DNA of 64,000 nt from Streptomyces sp. DH12 (GCF_020873895.1 NZ_JAHWGT010000008.1:124001-188000), one strand, 5' to 3'; shown: positions 35,854 through 45,043, counted from the stretch's first letter. The notes: a model not told the origin generated them from the letters alone. Made by a program: numbers and translations.

Positions 35854-36915
35854 ATGAGCGAAAGGGACGGTCCCAGCCGGCCGGAAGGACCGTTGTCGGG
35901 GGCCGCCAGAGAGCTCTACGCCCGGATCACCCGGGGGGAGCCCGTCGGGCCGCAGGACGCCGACGCGCTGGCCGAACTCGTCGGCTGGCGGCTCGTGACC
36001 GTCGACGCGGACCGCCCCGGCCCGCCGATCGCCCTGGACCCGCAGGAGGCGGCCCGCCGCCGGCTGGACGAGGAGCTGCGCGACATGGCCGCCCGCGCCG
36101 CCCGGATCGCCGCCGTCCCCGGCGTCGGCGACGAACTGGGCCTGCACTTCGAGCGGGCCAAGTGGCGCTCCGGCAGCGGCAGCGAGTTCCTCGCCGGGCG
36201 CGAGCAGGTGTCCGCGCGGATCGGGGAGGCCGTCGACCGGGCGGAGAGCGAGGTCCTCACGGCGCTGCCCGCCGGACCGGCCTGCCCCGACCTGCTCGAC
36301 GACGACACCGCCCGCGCCTCGCGCGCCCTCGCCCGCGGCGTGCGGATGCGCACCCTGTTCGGCGACGGGGTGCGCGACGACGCGGCGGCCCGCGCCTGGG
36401 CGAGCGTCATGTCCGGGCGCGGCAACCGCTTCCGCACCCTGCTCGCCCCCTTCCAGCGGTGCGTCGTCGTCGACCGGCGCCAGGCGTTCGTCTCCGACCA
36501 CGTCGTCGGGGGCGACCCCGAGCAGACCGCCTGGCACGTCATGGACCGGGCGTTCGTCGCCTTCGTCGCCGAGGGGTTCGAGGACGCCTGGCGCCGCGCG
36601 GACATCTGGCACGGCGACCCGCGCCGCGCCGTACCGGACGACGGCACCGGCCGGCTGACGGACCGCCAGCGCGAGATCCTCATCGACACGGCCGCCGGCG
36701 TGGACCAGCGCATCACGGCCCGCCGGCTCAACATCGGCCTGCGCACCCTCACCAAGGAGCTGGGCCTGCTGCGCGCCCGCTGGGGCGCCACCACCCTCGC
36801 CGCCCTCGCCTACCAGTGGGCGCTCTCGCCGGAGCGGCTGCGGACGGCCGACGCGGGCGGGGCGGGCGGCGACCGGAGCGGACAGCGGGACGGGAGCGAC
36901 GGCTCCGACCCGTGA
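35854..36915 (+). CDS. LuxR-type HTH regulator with N-terminal TrmB/PLD-like sensor region
   Basis: The 353-residue protein has an N-terminal helical region (about 10-100), a middle domain (about 110-250) with a PLD-like or TrmB-like feel (EQVSARIGEAVDRAESEVLT; GVRMRTLFGDGV; RCVVVDRRQAFVSDHVVG), and a C-terminal LuxR-like HTH at about 268-330 (GRLTDRQREILIDTAAGVDQ; LNIGLRTLTKELGLLRARWG). No phospho-acceptor receiver domain is present. Such proteins are common orphan regulators in Streptomyces. The ATG at 35854 has GGGGGCAGAG just upstream. It ends with a low-complexity Gly/Asp tail. Targets are unknown. Confidence 0.82.
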   Translation: MSERDGPSRPEGPLSGAARELYARITRGEPVGPQDADALAELVGWRLVTVDADRPGPPIALDPQEAARRRLDEELRDMAARAARIAAVPGVGDELGLHFERAKWRSGSGSEFLAGREQVSARIGEAVDRAESEVLTALPAGPACPDLLDDDTARASRALARGVRMRTLFGDGVRDDAAARAWASVMSGRGNRFRTLLAPFQRCVVVDRRQAFVSDHVVGGDPEQTAWHVMDRAFVAFVAEGFEDAWRRADIWHGDPRRAVPDDGTGRLTDRQREILIDTAAGVDQRITARRLNIGLRTLTKELGLLRARWGATTLAALAYQWALSPERLRTADAGGAGGDRSGQRDGSDGSDP

Positions 36916-37240
36916 CCGCCCGCACCCGGTCGGTTTTTAAATGAAAAAGCATCAGAGGAAAAACGGGGCGGGGCTGCTGCATCCTGGAGGAGGTCGGGAG
37001 GTCAACCGGCCCTTCGAGGAGCGCCGAGACTCCGCGGAGCCGTTATTACGGGGGTCGTTATCCGCGCCTCATGCCAGAACCGGGCAGAGCAGGGCACGGG
37101 CAGCGTGTCCTGCCGGGCATCGTGCGGATACCGCAAGGTCACTGCCAGGGCCTTCCGGACGCAAAACCGATCCTCTCGGTACGTCCCCCGTGATACGGCC
37201 TCCCCCGCGGCGCTCCCGCCCCCCGCCCCGGCCCCGCGCC
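36916..37240. other. 325 bp gap with an unusual A+T-rich patch, no gene seen
   Basis: About 20 nt after the regulator stop, 36932-36965 is strikingly A+T-rich (GGTTTTTAAATGAAAAAGC, then AGAGGAAAAACGG) and contains a TTTTT-AAATG-AAAAA inverted repeat. A second low-GC patch (CCGTTATTACGG) is at about 37041-37052. A frame starting ATG AAA AAG at 36941 continues, but its sequence is not protein-like. The region separates two converging genes, so terminator or remnant are both possible. Confidence 0.45.
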
Positions 37241-38263
37241 TCACCCGGGTGGTGTCCGGGTCCGCGTCCACTCCAGGAGCTCCGCCGCCGACCAGGTGTT
37301 GACCACCCGTCCGGCCGGGACGCCGCACTCCTCGGCCCGCGCGCACCCGAGGATCTGCCAGTCCAGCTGGCCGGGCGCGTGGGCGTCCGTGTCGATCGCG
37401 AAGTACGCCCCCGACGCCACCGCGAGGCGCAGCAGGCGGCGCGGCGGGTCGAGCCGCTCCGGGCGGCTGTTGACCTCCACCGCGGTACCGGCCTGCGCGC
37501 ACGCCGCGAAGACCCGCTCCGCGTCGAACTCCGACTCGGGCCGCCCGCGCCCCGACACCAACCGTCCGGTGCAGTGCCCCAGCACGTCCACCAGCGGGTC
37601 GGAGACGGCCCGCACCATCCGCCGGGTCATCGCCGGCGCGTCCATCCGCAGCTTGGAGTGGACCGACGCGACCACCACGTCCAGACGGTCGAGCAGCTCC
37701 GGGTCCTGGTCCAGTGACCCGTCGGGCAGGATGTCGCACTCGATGCCCGTCAGCAGCCGGAACGGCGCCCAGCGCGCGTTCAGCTCCGCCACCACGTCCA
37801 GCTGCTCGCGCAGCCGCTCCGCCGACAGGCCGCGCGCCACGGTCAGCCGGGGCGAGTGGTCGGTCAGGACCGCCCACTCGTGGCCCAGCTCCGCCGCCGT
37901 GCGCCCCATCTCCTCGATGGGGCTGCCGCCGTCCGACCAGTCCGAGTGCAGATGGCAGTCGCCCCGCAGCAGCGCCCGCAGCTGCGCGCCGGCTCCGCTC
38001 GCCGGCCGGTCCGCCTCCTCCTCCAGCCGCCGCAGGTAGGCCGGCACCTGCCCGTCCAGCGCCTCGCGCGCCACCTGCGCCGTCTTCGGGCCGACGCCGC
38101 GCAGCGCCTCCAGCGTCCCGGCCCGCGCCCGCTCGGCGACTTCCCGCGCGTCGAGCGCGCGCAGTGCCGCCGCCGCCGTGCGGAAGGCGCGCACCCGGTA
38201 CGAGGGGGCCAGCGACCGCTCCAGCAGGAAGGCGATCCGCTCCAGGGCCTCCACCGGCTCCAT
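37241..38263 (-). CDS. PHP-domain phosphoesterase with N-terminal HhH (PolX C-terminal-like)
   Basis: The 340-residue protein has a helix-hairpin-helix region at about 45-75 (TLEALRGVGPKTAQVAREAL) and a PHP domain at about 105-335. The metal ligands are visible: DCHLHSDWSDGG, LTDHSPRL, GIECDILPDGSL, VVASVHSK, DVLGHCTGR, VEVNSRPERLDPP and IDTDAHAPGQLD. This is the layout of the C-terminal half of PolX DNA polymerases without the polymerase domain. A phosphoesterase or 3'-phosphatase role is likely but unproven. The ATG at 38263 overlaps the upstream phosphatase stop (TGATG). Confidence 0.88.
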   Translation of the reverse strand: MEPVEALERIAFLLERSLAPSYRVRAFRTAAAALRALDAREVAERARAGTLEALRGVGPKTAQVAREALDGQVPAYLRRLEEEADRPASGAGAQLRALLRGDCHLHSDWSDGGSPIEEMGRTAAELGHEWAVLTDHSPRLTVARGLSAERLREQLDVVAELNARWAPFRLLTGIECDILPDGSLDQDPELLDRLDVVVASVHSKLRMDAPAMTRRMVRAVSDPLVDVLGHCTGRLVSGRGRPESEFDAERVFAACAQAGTAVEVNSRPERLDPPRRLLRLAVASGAYFAIDTDAHAPGQLDWQILGCARAEECGVPAGRVVNTWSAAELLEWTRTRTPPG

Positions 38264-40371
38264 CACGGCACCCCCCTCACACCCATGCCGTCCCGCCCGG
38301 GAGCGGGGCCGATCTCGCACCACACGGCCTTGCCCTCGCCCCGCGGCTCCACCCCCCAGCGCGCCGCCAGCGCGTCGAGCAGCAGCAGGCCCCGCCCCGA
38401 CGTCGCCGCCTCACCGGGCGTGCGCCGCCGGGGCCAGGCGCTCGACCGGTCCTGCACCGCGAGCCGCACCCGGCGCACCGGTTCCGGCAGCACCTCCAGG
38501 GTGAGCACGGCGCCTCCCTCCGTGTGCAGCAGCACGTTGCCCAGCAGCTCGCCGGTGAGCAGCTCGGCGTCGTCGGCGTACTCGCGCATCCCCCAGTCGC
38601 GCAGCGCCCGCCGCACCACCGCCCGCGCCTCCGAGAGCCCCTCCGGGTCGGCCTGGTGGATGTACTGGTGGATGCGCGGCGCCCGCGTCGTGCCCGGGTC
38701 GGGGCTGCGCCGCAGCACCAGCAGAGCCACGTCGTCGCCCGCGCCCCACCGCTCCCAGAACCGCTGGGACAGGTGGTCGGCGAGCGCCTCCGCTCCCGGC
38801 GGGCCCGCGCCGATCGCCTCGGCCAGCGCCTCCATGCCCTGCCCGATGTCCGTGCCCGGCTCCTCGACGAGTCCGTCGGTGAACAGCACCAGCGTCTCGC
38901 CCGGCACGAGGTCGAGCCGCGTCTCGGGGTACTCCTCGTCCCCGAAGACCGACGCGATGCCGAGCGGCAGCCCGCCCTGGAGCTTCGGCACCCCGACCCG
39001 GCCGTCGGTGTGCCGGATCAGCGGGCCCGGGTGCCCCGCCCGTACCGCGCGGGCGGTGCCGCTGCCCAGGTCGACCTGGGCGTACGCGCAGGTCGCGAAG
39101 CGCTCGGTGTCCAGCTCGGCCAGGAAGCGGGAGGCGCGGGCGAGGACCGTCGACGGCGCGTGGCCCTCACCGGCGTACGCCCGCAGCGCGATACGGAGCT
39201 GACCCATGATCGCCGCGGCGTGCGTGTCGTGCCCCTGCACGTCGCCGACGACGATCCCGACGCGCCCCTTCGGCAGCGGGACGACGTCGTACCAGTCGCC
39301 GCCGACCTGCCGGCCGCTCCACGCGGAGTGGTAGCGCACCGCGATCTCACCGCCGCGGATCTCGGGGATGCGGCGCGGGAGCATCGTCGCCTGGAGCCCC
39401 GTGGCCAGCTCGCGCTCCTCGTCGAAGAGGATGGCCCGCTGGAGCGACTGGGCGACGATCGCCGCGAGGCCCAGCGCGAGGTTGCGCTCGTCGGCGGTGA
39501 ACGTGGTGTGCCGCCGGTACAGCAGGGCCATGCCGCCCAGCGTGCGCGCCTGCGCGACCAGCGGAAGGTACGCCGCCGCCCGGAACGGCAGCCGCCCGGC
39601 GTGCGGGGCGAGCAGCGGATACCCCTGGATCAGCTCCTGGAAGGCGCTCGTGAACAGCGGGCGGCCGCTCAGCACGGTCTCGTGGAGCGGGAGGCCGTCC
39701 TCCAGCCGGCGCAGCCGCAGGTCGTCCAGGACGTCGAGGGACTCCCCGCTCAACGCGATGATGTTCAGCGAGCCGTTCTCGACCAGGCCCAGCGCCAACC
39801 CGTCGGCGCCCAGCCGCGCGAGCCCGCCCGGCCCGGTGAGCGCGGCCGTCACGTCGTCCACCGTCACCGCCCGCGACAGGGCGCGCGTCGACCGCTCCAC
39901 CATGTCGGTCTGCCGCTTGCGGCGCTTCTCCAGCTCCATCACGAACTCCGAGTGCGTGACCTCGGACGTCGCGTCGCGGACGATCCCCACGATCCGGTGC
40001 GCCCGGCCGTCGCGGGCCCGCAGGATGCGCGCCTGGACGTGCGTCCACTGCTCGGAGCCGTCGTCGCGTTCCAACCGGAAGTACGCGGCGTACGAGGACC
40101 GGCCGCTGGTGAGCGCGTCGCGGATCACGCCGTCCAGCCGCTCCCGCTCCGGCTGGTCGAGCCGCCGCACCAGGGTCGCCGGCCGCGCGTCGAACGTCTC
40201 GGGCGCCTGCCCGAAGACCAGCAGCCCGGCGTCGTCCACGTCGATGGTGCCCGCGTCCACGTCCCAGTCGAAGCTGCCGGTGCGGTTCATGGCGAGCCGC
40301 TCGGTCGGCTGGATCTCGCCGCCGTGCTGCCGCTCCGCGCCGAGTGCCCGGTTGTCCGTCATCCCCCTCAT
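38263..40371 (-). CDS. PAS-GAF-PP2C (SpoIIE) phosphatase with C-terminal HATPase domain
   Basis: The 702-residue protein has a PAS domain at about 20-130 (SFDWDVDAGTIDVDDAGLLV; WTHVQARILRARDGRAHRIV), a GAF domain at about 160-310, a SpoIIE PP2C domain at about 330-545 (GRQVGGDWYDVVPLPKGRVG; GDVQGHDTHAAAIMGQLR; DDVALLVLRR), and an anti-sigma-like HATPase at about 575-690 (LLTGELLGNVLLHTEGGAVL; ATSGRGLLLLDALAARWGVE). It would dephosphorylate an anti-anti-sigma factor and may phosphorylate one, acting as a partner-switch sensor. The start is either the ATG at 40371 or 40362; neither has an ideal ribosome site. The stop overlaps the PHP gene start. Confidence 0.93.
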   Translation of the reverse strand: MRGMTDNRALGAERQHGGEIQPTERLAMNRTGSFDWDVDAGTIDVDDAGLLVFGQAPETFDARPATLVRRLDQPERERLDGVIRDALTSGRSSYAAYFRLERDDGSEQWTHVQARILRARDGRAHRIVGIVRDATSEVTHSEFVMELEKRRKRQTDMVERSTRALSRAVTVDDVTAALTGPGGLARLGADGLALGLVENGSLNIIALSGESLDVLDDLRLRRLEDGLPLHETVLSGRPLFTSAFQELIQGYPLLAPHAGRLPFRAAAYLPLVAQARTLGGMALLYRRHTTFTADERNLALGLAAIVAQSLQRAILFDEERELATGLQATMLPRRIPEIRGGEIAVRYHSAWSGRQVGGDWYDVVPLPKGRVGIVVGDVQGHDTHAAAIMGQLRIALRAYAGEGHAPSTVLARASRFLAELDTERFATCAYAQVDLGSGTARAVRAGHPGPLIRHTDGRVGVPKLQGGLPLGIASVFGDEEYPETRLDLVPGETLVLFTDGLVEEPGTDIGQGMEALAEAIGAGPPGAEALADHLSQRFWERWGAGDDVALLVLRRSPDPGTTRAPRIHQYIHQADPEGLSEARAVVRRALRDWGMREYADDAELLTGELLGNVLLHTEGGAVLTLEVLPEPVRRVRLAVQDRSSAWPRRRTPGEAATSGRGLLLLDALAARWGVEPRGEGKAVWCEIGPAPGRDGMGVRGVP

Positions 40372-40589
40372 TGTCGAGCCCGGCCGCGGCGAACGCCAAG
40401 GCATCGGCGGGCGCGTCGGGCCGACCGGGTGGCGGGCACCCCCGGCGTTCCGCCCCCGCCCGCCCCGGGTGCGCGAGGGCCGCCCCGCACCGCCACCGCC
40501 CGCCCCGGCGCGCAGGGGCTGCCCCGCACCGGCCCCCCGCCGCCCGCACCGCCGGTCGGGCGGCACGGTCGGTCGGGCCGCGCGCTCGG

Positions 40590-42158
40590 TCAGCCCGCCT
40601 CGAAGGGGCCCCAGCCGGCGGACCCGGGCGGGAACTGGTACGTCGGCATCCCCCGCACGGCGCTGGTGGAGAACGGCCGCCCCCGGTCGTCCAGCCGGAG
40701 CGTGCCGCTGCGCCCGCCGCTGCTCCACTCCAGCTCCAGGTACCAGCGCACGTGGCGGGCGCCGGTGTGCGCGGTGATCCTCAGCACCTGCGGGTCGTCG
40801 CGGGAGACGGTGTACGGGAAGTCCGACGCCGGCAGGAAGCGGTCGCCCTGATACCCGGCCACCGGCACGGGGCGCGGCCGGGCGGCGTCCAGGTTGACGT
40901 CGTGGCCCTGCAGCCGTGCCTCCCCGCCGCAGCCGACGCCCATCACGTAGGCGTTGCCGGGCAGCGGCTGCGAGGTCTCCACCGTCCGCACGTGCAGCGC
41001 CCTGAGGACGACGGTCTCGTCGCCGACTCCCTGGAGGGACACCTCGATCACCATCTCCCCGCCCGGTGTGCCGTCCAGCGGGGTCACCCAGCCGCGGGCG
41101 TCCTGCTCGGACGGCGGGGGAGGCACCCGGGCCGGCGGCCGGTCCAGGACGTAGACCTGGCTGCACGGGTCCTCCCAGACGTACGGGTCGACGTCGGCCG
41201 TCAGGGGTACGGCGGGCACCGGCCGCGCACCGGCGGCCCCGGGCGCGGTGCCTCCCCCGGTCGGGCGGCCGGAGGCCCCACCGGGGGAGGGGCGGGCGGA
41301 CGGGGCGCCGCCGGCGGACGGGGAGGCGGCGGACGGGGGCCTGGCCGCGGGCGGCCGGGCGGCGGTCGTGGGGCCGGATCCGGGCCGCGTGCGCGTGGCG
41401 GAGGCGGCGGCGCTCTCCACGACGGCGGGCGCGTCCGCGTCGGACGTGGGCAGCGAGCGGTGGGTGAGCGCGACGGCGGCCCCGGACACCGCGAGGACCG
41501 CCGTCCCCGCCGCGGCGGCCAGCAGCCGTACGCGCCGACGGCGGCCCGCCGACCGGCCGGGGCGCCGCTCCGGCGGGTCCGCCTCGGGCCGCGGCCCGGG
41601 GCGCGCCTCCGCTCCGGGCCCGGTCGGAGGGTCCTCGGAGCGGGCCGTGTGTTCCCGCGCGGGCCGCGGAGCGGCATCGGCGTCCGGCGCAGACGCGGAC
41701 GCGGGCGCAGACGCAGAGGCAGACGTGGGCGCCGGCCCTGGCCTCGGCCCCGGTACCGGTGCGGTGTCCGCCGCGGCTTCGGTTTCCGGGCCCGTGCCCG
41801 GGGATTCCGCTTGCGGGGCCGGCTCCCCTTCCGCCGGCGCGGCGGGTGGCGCGGCGGTGGGACCTCCGCCCGGCGCGGCCTCCTCCCCGGTGACGGGCGG
41901 CGCGGCGGCCCTGGCCCGGCGCCGCGCCTCGTCCGCCACGATCCAGGCCCGGTGCAGCCGCAGCAGCTCCGCGCGGTCCGCCCCGCACAGCCGCGCCAGC
42001 CTCTCGACGGGCGCGAACTCCGTCGGTACCGCGTCACCGTTGCAGTACCGGTGGAGCGTCGACGTGCTCATGTGCATCTGCTTGGCGAGGGCGCCGTAGC
42101 TCCGCCCGGACCGCTCCTTCAGCTCCCGCAGGAGGTCCGCCAGACCTGCCCTCTCCAT
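40590..42158 (-). CDS. Membrane-anchored HTH protein with extracellular domain
   Basis: The 522-residue protein has an XRE-like HTH at about 1-70 (GLADLLRELKERSGRSYGAL; MHMSTSTLHRYCNGDAVPTE). A long Pro/Ala/Ser-rich linker (85-205) follows, then a basic stop-transfer (GRSAGRRRRVRLL), one membrane helix (about 211-231), a second disordered stretch, and a C-terminal domain at about 345-515. That domain has Cys in VWEDPCSQVYVLDRPP and VMGVGCGGEARL, suggesting a disulfide. The layout resembles RodZ or membrane-tethered regulators, sensing outside and binding DNA inside. I use the ATG at 42158; the longer frame from 42266 is low-complexity. No known family name is assigned. Confidence 0.75.
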   Translation of the reverse strand: MERAGLADLLRELKERSGRSYGALAKQMHMSTSTLHRYCNGDAVPTEFAPVERLARLCGADRAELLRLHRAWIVADEARRRARAAAPPVTGEEAAPGGGPTAAPPAAPAEGEPAPQAESPGTGPETEAAADTAPVPGPRPGPAPTSASASAPASASAPDADAAPRPAREHTARSEDPPTGPGAEARPGPRPEADPPERRPGRSAGRRRRVRLLAAAAGTAVLAVSGAAVALTHRSLPTSDADAPAVVESAAASATRTRPGSGPTTAARPPAARPPSAASPSAGGAPSARPSPGGASGRPTGGGTAPGAAGARPVPAVPLTADVDPYVWEDPCSQVYVLDRPPARVPPPPSEQDARGWVTPLDGTPGGEMVIEVSLQGVGDETVVLRALHVRTVETSQPLPGNAYVMGVGCGGEARLQGHDVNLDAARPRPVPVAGYQGDRFLPASDFPYTVSRDDPQVLRITAHTGARHVRWYLELEWSSGGRSGTLRLDDRGRPFSTSAVRGMPTYQFPPGSAGWGPFEAG

Positions 42159-42496
42159 CCCCACCCCGTGTGTTCCCTTCGGTTCGGCCGTCGCCGGAAA
42201 GGCGCCCGGGGGACGAACGTTCCCCGAGGTCGGACGCCGCGTGCGGGCGTTCCGGTTGCCTGTCATTGTCGCCGCCGCGCGCCGCGGCCGGCGACCCGGC
42301 CGGCCCGGTGGCCCCCGCGACCGCCCGTTTGGGGCGCGGCTGGTGACGCGGCGTCAGCCTTCACGGGCGGGGGCGGGCGGTCGTCACCGATCCGGTCCGC
42401 ACCGTTGACGCGTCCACGCCCCCTGCCTATCTTCTGTTCGAAGTCCTGGTCAACGTCCGATATATCGAACAGATGAGATCCCAGGAGCACCCACAC
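42159..42496. other. 338 bp divergent region before GH51, with a promoter and inverted repeat
   Basis: No gene is seen. The right end contains the GH51 promoter and inverted repeat at 42405-42473. The left end carries the 5' region of the HTH membrane protein (GGGTGGGG just before its ATG). Confidence 0.6.
42405..42473 (+). promoter_or_regulatory. GH51 promoter with spaced inverted repeat operator
   Basis: TTGACG (42405-42410) and TATCTT (42428-42433) are spaced 17 nt, close to a vegetative promoter. Just downstream, TCTGTTCGA (42433-42441) is mirrored by TCGAACAGA (42465-42473), two perfect 9 bp arms 32 bp apart centre to centre, or about three helical turns. This differs from the TCGAAGCGCTTCGA operator of the rest of the locus. 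Confidence 0.55.
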
Positions 42497-45043
42497 ATGA
42501 CCTCCATACGGCCGAGGCTCGTCCTCGCGCTGGCCGCCGCCCTGGTCGGCACCCTGCTGGCCGCCCCCACCCGGGCGGACGAGGCCCCGGCGGCCGAACC
42601 GGTCGACCACACGCTCACCGTCCACCCCGACCGCGCCGGCCCCGCGATCGACCCCACCATGTACGGAGTCTTCTTCGAGGACATCAACAACGCGGCCGAC
42701 GGCGGGCTCTACGCCGAACTCGTGCGCAACCGCTCCTTCGAGTTCTCGGCCGCCGACAACCGCTCCTACACTCCGCTGACGGCCTGGCGGGAGACCGCGC
42801 ACGGCGGCGCCACGGGCACCGTGCGCGTCGTCGACGACGCGCACCGCCTCAACGAGCGCAACCGCGCCCACGCCCGCCTGGACCTGTCGGGCGGCGGGGC
42901 GCCCGGCGCCGGTTACGGCCTCGTCAACGCCGGCCACGGCGCGGGCGTCGCCCTGCGCGCCGGGGCGCGCTACGACTTCTCCGTCTGGGCCAGGACCGAC
43001 CAGCGCCGCGGCACCCGCCTCACGGCGCGGCTCCAGGACGCGGCCGGCGCGCCCCTGTCGGCGCCGCTCGCCCTCACCGTGCGCGGTGACCGCTGGACGA
43101 AGTACACCGGCACCCTCACCGCCGGCGCCACCACACCGGGCGCGCACCTCGCCGTCACTGCCCAGGGCGCCGGGGTGCTGCGCCTCGACATGGTGTCCCT
43201 CTTCCCGCGCGACACCTTCAAGGGCCGGCCCGGGGGCCTGCGCCAGGACCTCGCCGAGAAGATCGCCGCGCTGCGGCCCGGCTTCCTCCGCTTCCCCGGC
43301 GGCTGCCTGGTCAACACCGGCTCCCACCAGGCGTACGAGGCCCCGAACTGGGAGCGCGCCCGCTCCTACCAGTGGAAGGACACCATCGGCCCGGTCGAGC
43401 AGCGGGCCGTCAACGCCAACTTCTGGGGCTACCACCAGAGCTACGGCCTCGGCTACTACGAGTACTTCCAGTTCGCCGAGGACATCGGCGCCACACCCCT
43501 GCCCGTCGTGCCCGCCCTCGTCACCGGCTGCGGCCAGAACCGCGTCACGGACGACCCGGCCCTCCTGCGGCGCCACATCCAGGACACGCTCGACCTCATC
43601 GAGTTCGCCAACGGCCCCGTGACGAGCACCTGGGGCCGCAAGCGCGCCGAGATGGGCCACCCCAGGCCGTTCGGCCTCACCCACCTCGCGGTCGGCAACG
43701 AGGAGAACCTGCCGGACGCCTACTTCGAGCGCTTCCAGCAGTTCCGCGCCGCCATCGAGGCCAGGTACCCGGACGTCACCGTCGTCGGCAACTCCGGACC
43801 CGACGACTCCGGCGCCACCTTCGACCGCCTGTGGCGCCTCAACCGCGACGCGGGCGTCGCCATGGTCGACGAGCACTACTACAACAGCCCGCAGTGGTTC
43901 CTGGAGAACAACGAGCGGTACGACGCCTACGACCGCGGCGGCCCCGACGTCTTCCTCGGCGAGTACGCCTCCCGCGGCGACCGCTTCTCCAACGCCCTCG
44001 CCGAGGCCGCCTTCATGACCGGCCTGGAACGCAACGCCGACGTCGTCAAGATGGCCTCCTACGCCCCGCTCCTCGCGGACGTGCGCGAGAACCAGTGGCG
44101 GCCCGACATGATCTGGTTCGACTCCACCCGCTCCTGGGGCTCCACCAGCTACGAGGTCCAGAAGCTGTTCATGAACAACACCGGCGACCGGGTCGTCCCC
44201 AGCGAGGCCACCGGCACGCCGCAGTCCGCCGCCCCGATCACCGGGGCCGTGGGGCTGTCCACCTGGGCGACCAGCGCCGCCTACGACGACGTGCGCGTCA
44301 CGGCGGCGGACGGCACCACCCTCCTCGCCGACGACTTCTCCGCCGGCGACGGCCGGTGGACCCGGGCGGCGGGACGCGGCACGTGGACCGTCAGCGACGG
44401 GGCCCTCGTCCAGTCCGACGAGACCGCCCAGGACACCCTCGTCACCGCCGGCGACCCCGCGTGGCACGACTACGACCTGCGGGTCAAGGCCACCAAGAAG
44501 GCCGGCAGCGAGGGCTTCCTCGTCGCCTTCGGCGTGCGGGACACCGGCAACCTGCACTGGTGGAACCTCGGCGGCTGGAACAACACCCGTTCCGCCGTGG
44601 AGAAGGCGGTCGACGGCGCCAAGGAGACGCTCGTGGAGGACGCCACCACCGTGGAGACCGGGCGCACCTACGACCTCCACGTCCAGGTGCGCGGCCGCCA
44701 GGTGACGCTGTACCTCGACGGGCAGCGGTGGGGCGGCTTCACCGACGAGAACCGCGCCGAGCCGTTCCGCCAGGTCGTGACCCGCGACGAGGCCACCGGC
44801 GACCTCGTGGTCAAGGTCGTCAACGCGCAGGCGGCCCCCGCCCGCACCCGGATCGACCTGGGCGCGGAGCCCGCCTCCGGGACCGCCCGGGCGACGACGC
44901 TGAGCGCCGCGCCCGACGCCGTCAACACCGCCGACGACCAGCCGGTCCGGCCGGTCGCCTCGACCGTGCGGGGGGTGGCGAGGACCTTCACGCACACCTT
45001 CCCGGCGCACTCGGTCACCTTCCTGCGGATCGCCACCCGGTAG
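42497..45043 (+). CDS. Secreted GH51 alpha-L-arabinofuranosidase
   Basis: The 848-residue enzyme has a signal peptide (MTSIRPRLVLALAAALVGTL, then LAAPTRADEA). GH51 N-terminal sequence PTMYGVFFEDINNAADGGLY is followed by a CBM4/9-like beta segment (about 95-240). A catalytic barrel at about 245-600 has the acid/base in AVGNEEN (about E402) and the nucleophile in VFLGEYAS (about E489). A LamG/DUF1080-like beta domain (about 625-770; LLADDFSAGDGRWTRAAGRG) is inserted before the C-terminal beta domain (VRGVARTFTHTFPAHSVTFL). It releases arabinofuranose from arabinoxylan or arabinosylated xyloglucan outside the cell. AGGAG 9 nt upstream fixes the ATG at 42497. It has its own promoter and a strong terminator. 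Confidence 0.93.
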   Translation: MTSIRPRLVLALAAALVGTLLAAPTRADEAPAAEPVDHTLTVHPDRAGPAIDPTMYGVFFEDINNAADGGLYAELVRNRSFEFSAADNRSYTPLTAWRETAHGGATGTVRVVDDAHRLNERNRAHARLDLSGGGAPGAGYGLVNAGHGAGVALRAGARYDFSVWARTDQRRGTRLTARLQDAAGAPLSAPLALTVRGDRWTKYTGTLTAGATTPGAHLAVTAQGAGVLRLDMVSLFPRDTFKGRPGGLRQDLAEKIAALRPGFLRFPGGCLVNTGSHQAYEAPNWERARSYQWKDTIGPVEQRAVNANFWGYHQSYGLGYYEYFQFAEDIGATPLPVVPALVTGCGQNRVTDDPALLRRHIQDTLDLIEFANGPVTSTWGRKRAEMGHPRPFGLTHLAVGNEENLPDAYFERFQQFRAAIEARYPDVTVVGNSGPDDSGATFDRLWRLNRDAGVAMVDEHYYNSPQWFLENNERYDAYDRGGPDVFLGEYASRGDRFSNALAEAAFMTGLERNADVVKMASYAPLLADVRENQWRPDMIWFDSTRSWGSTSYEVQKLFMNNTGDRVVPSEATGTPQSAAPITGAVGLSTWATSAAYDDVRVTAADGTTLLADDFSAGDGRWTRAAGRGTWTVSDGALVQSDETAQDTLVTAGDPAWHDYDLRVKATKKAGSEGFLVAFGVRDTGNLHWWNLGGWNNTRSAVEKAVDGAKETLVEDATTVETGRTYDLHVQVRGRQVTLYLDGQRWGGFTDENRAEPFRQVVTRDEATGDLVVKVVNAQAAPARTRIDLGAEPASGTARATTLSAAPDAVNTADDQPVRPVASTVRGVARTFTHTFPAHSVTFLRIATR

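Noticed and set aside
37714-40851. 1045-codon plus-strand frame
   Set aside because: Shadow of the PHP and phosphatase genes; Arg/Pro-rich with no domain.
40372-41988. N-terminal extension of the PAS-GAF-PP2C frame up to 41988
   Set aside because: The extra sequence is antisense-like and crosses the HTH membrane gene in another frame. Domain similarity starts at about 40371.
42407-42414. GACGCGTC palindrome in the GH51 promoter, also at 35681 and 35770
   Set aside because: A GC-rich 8-mer recurs by chance in this composition; no link between the loci.
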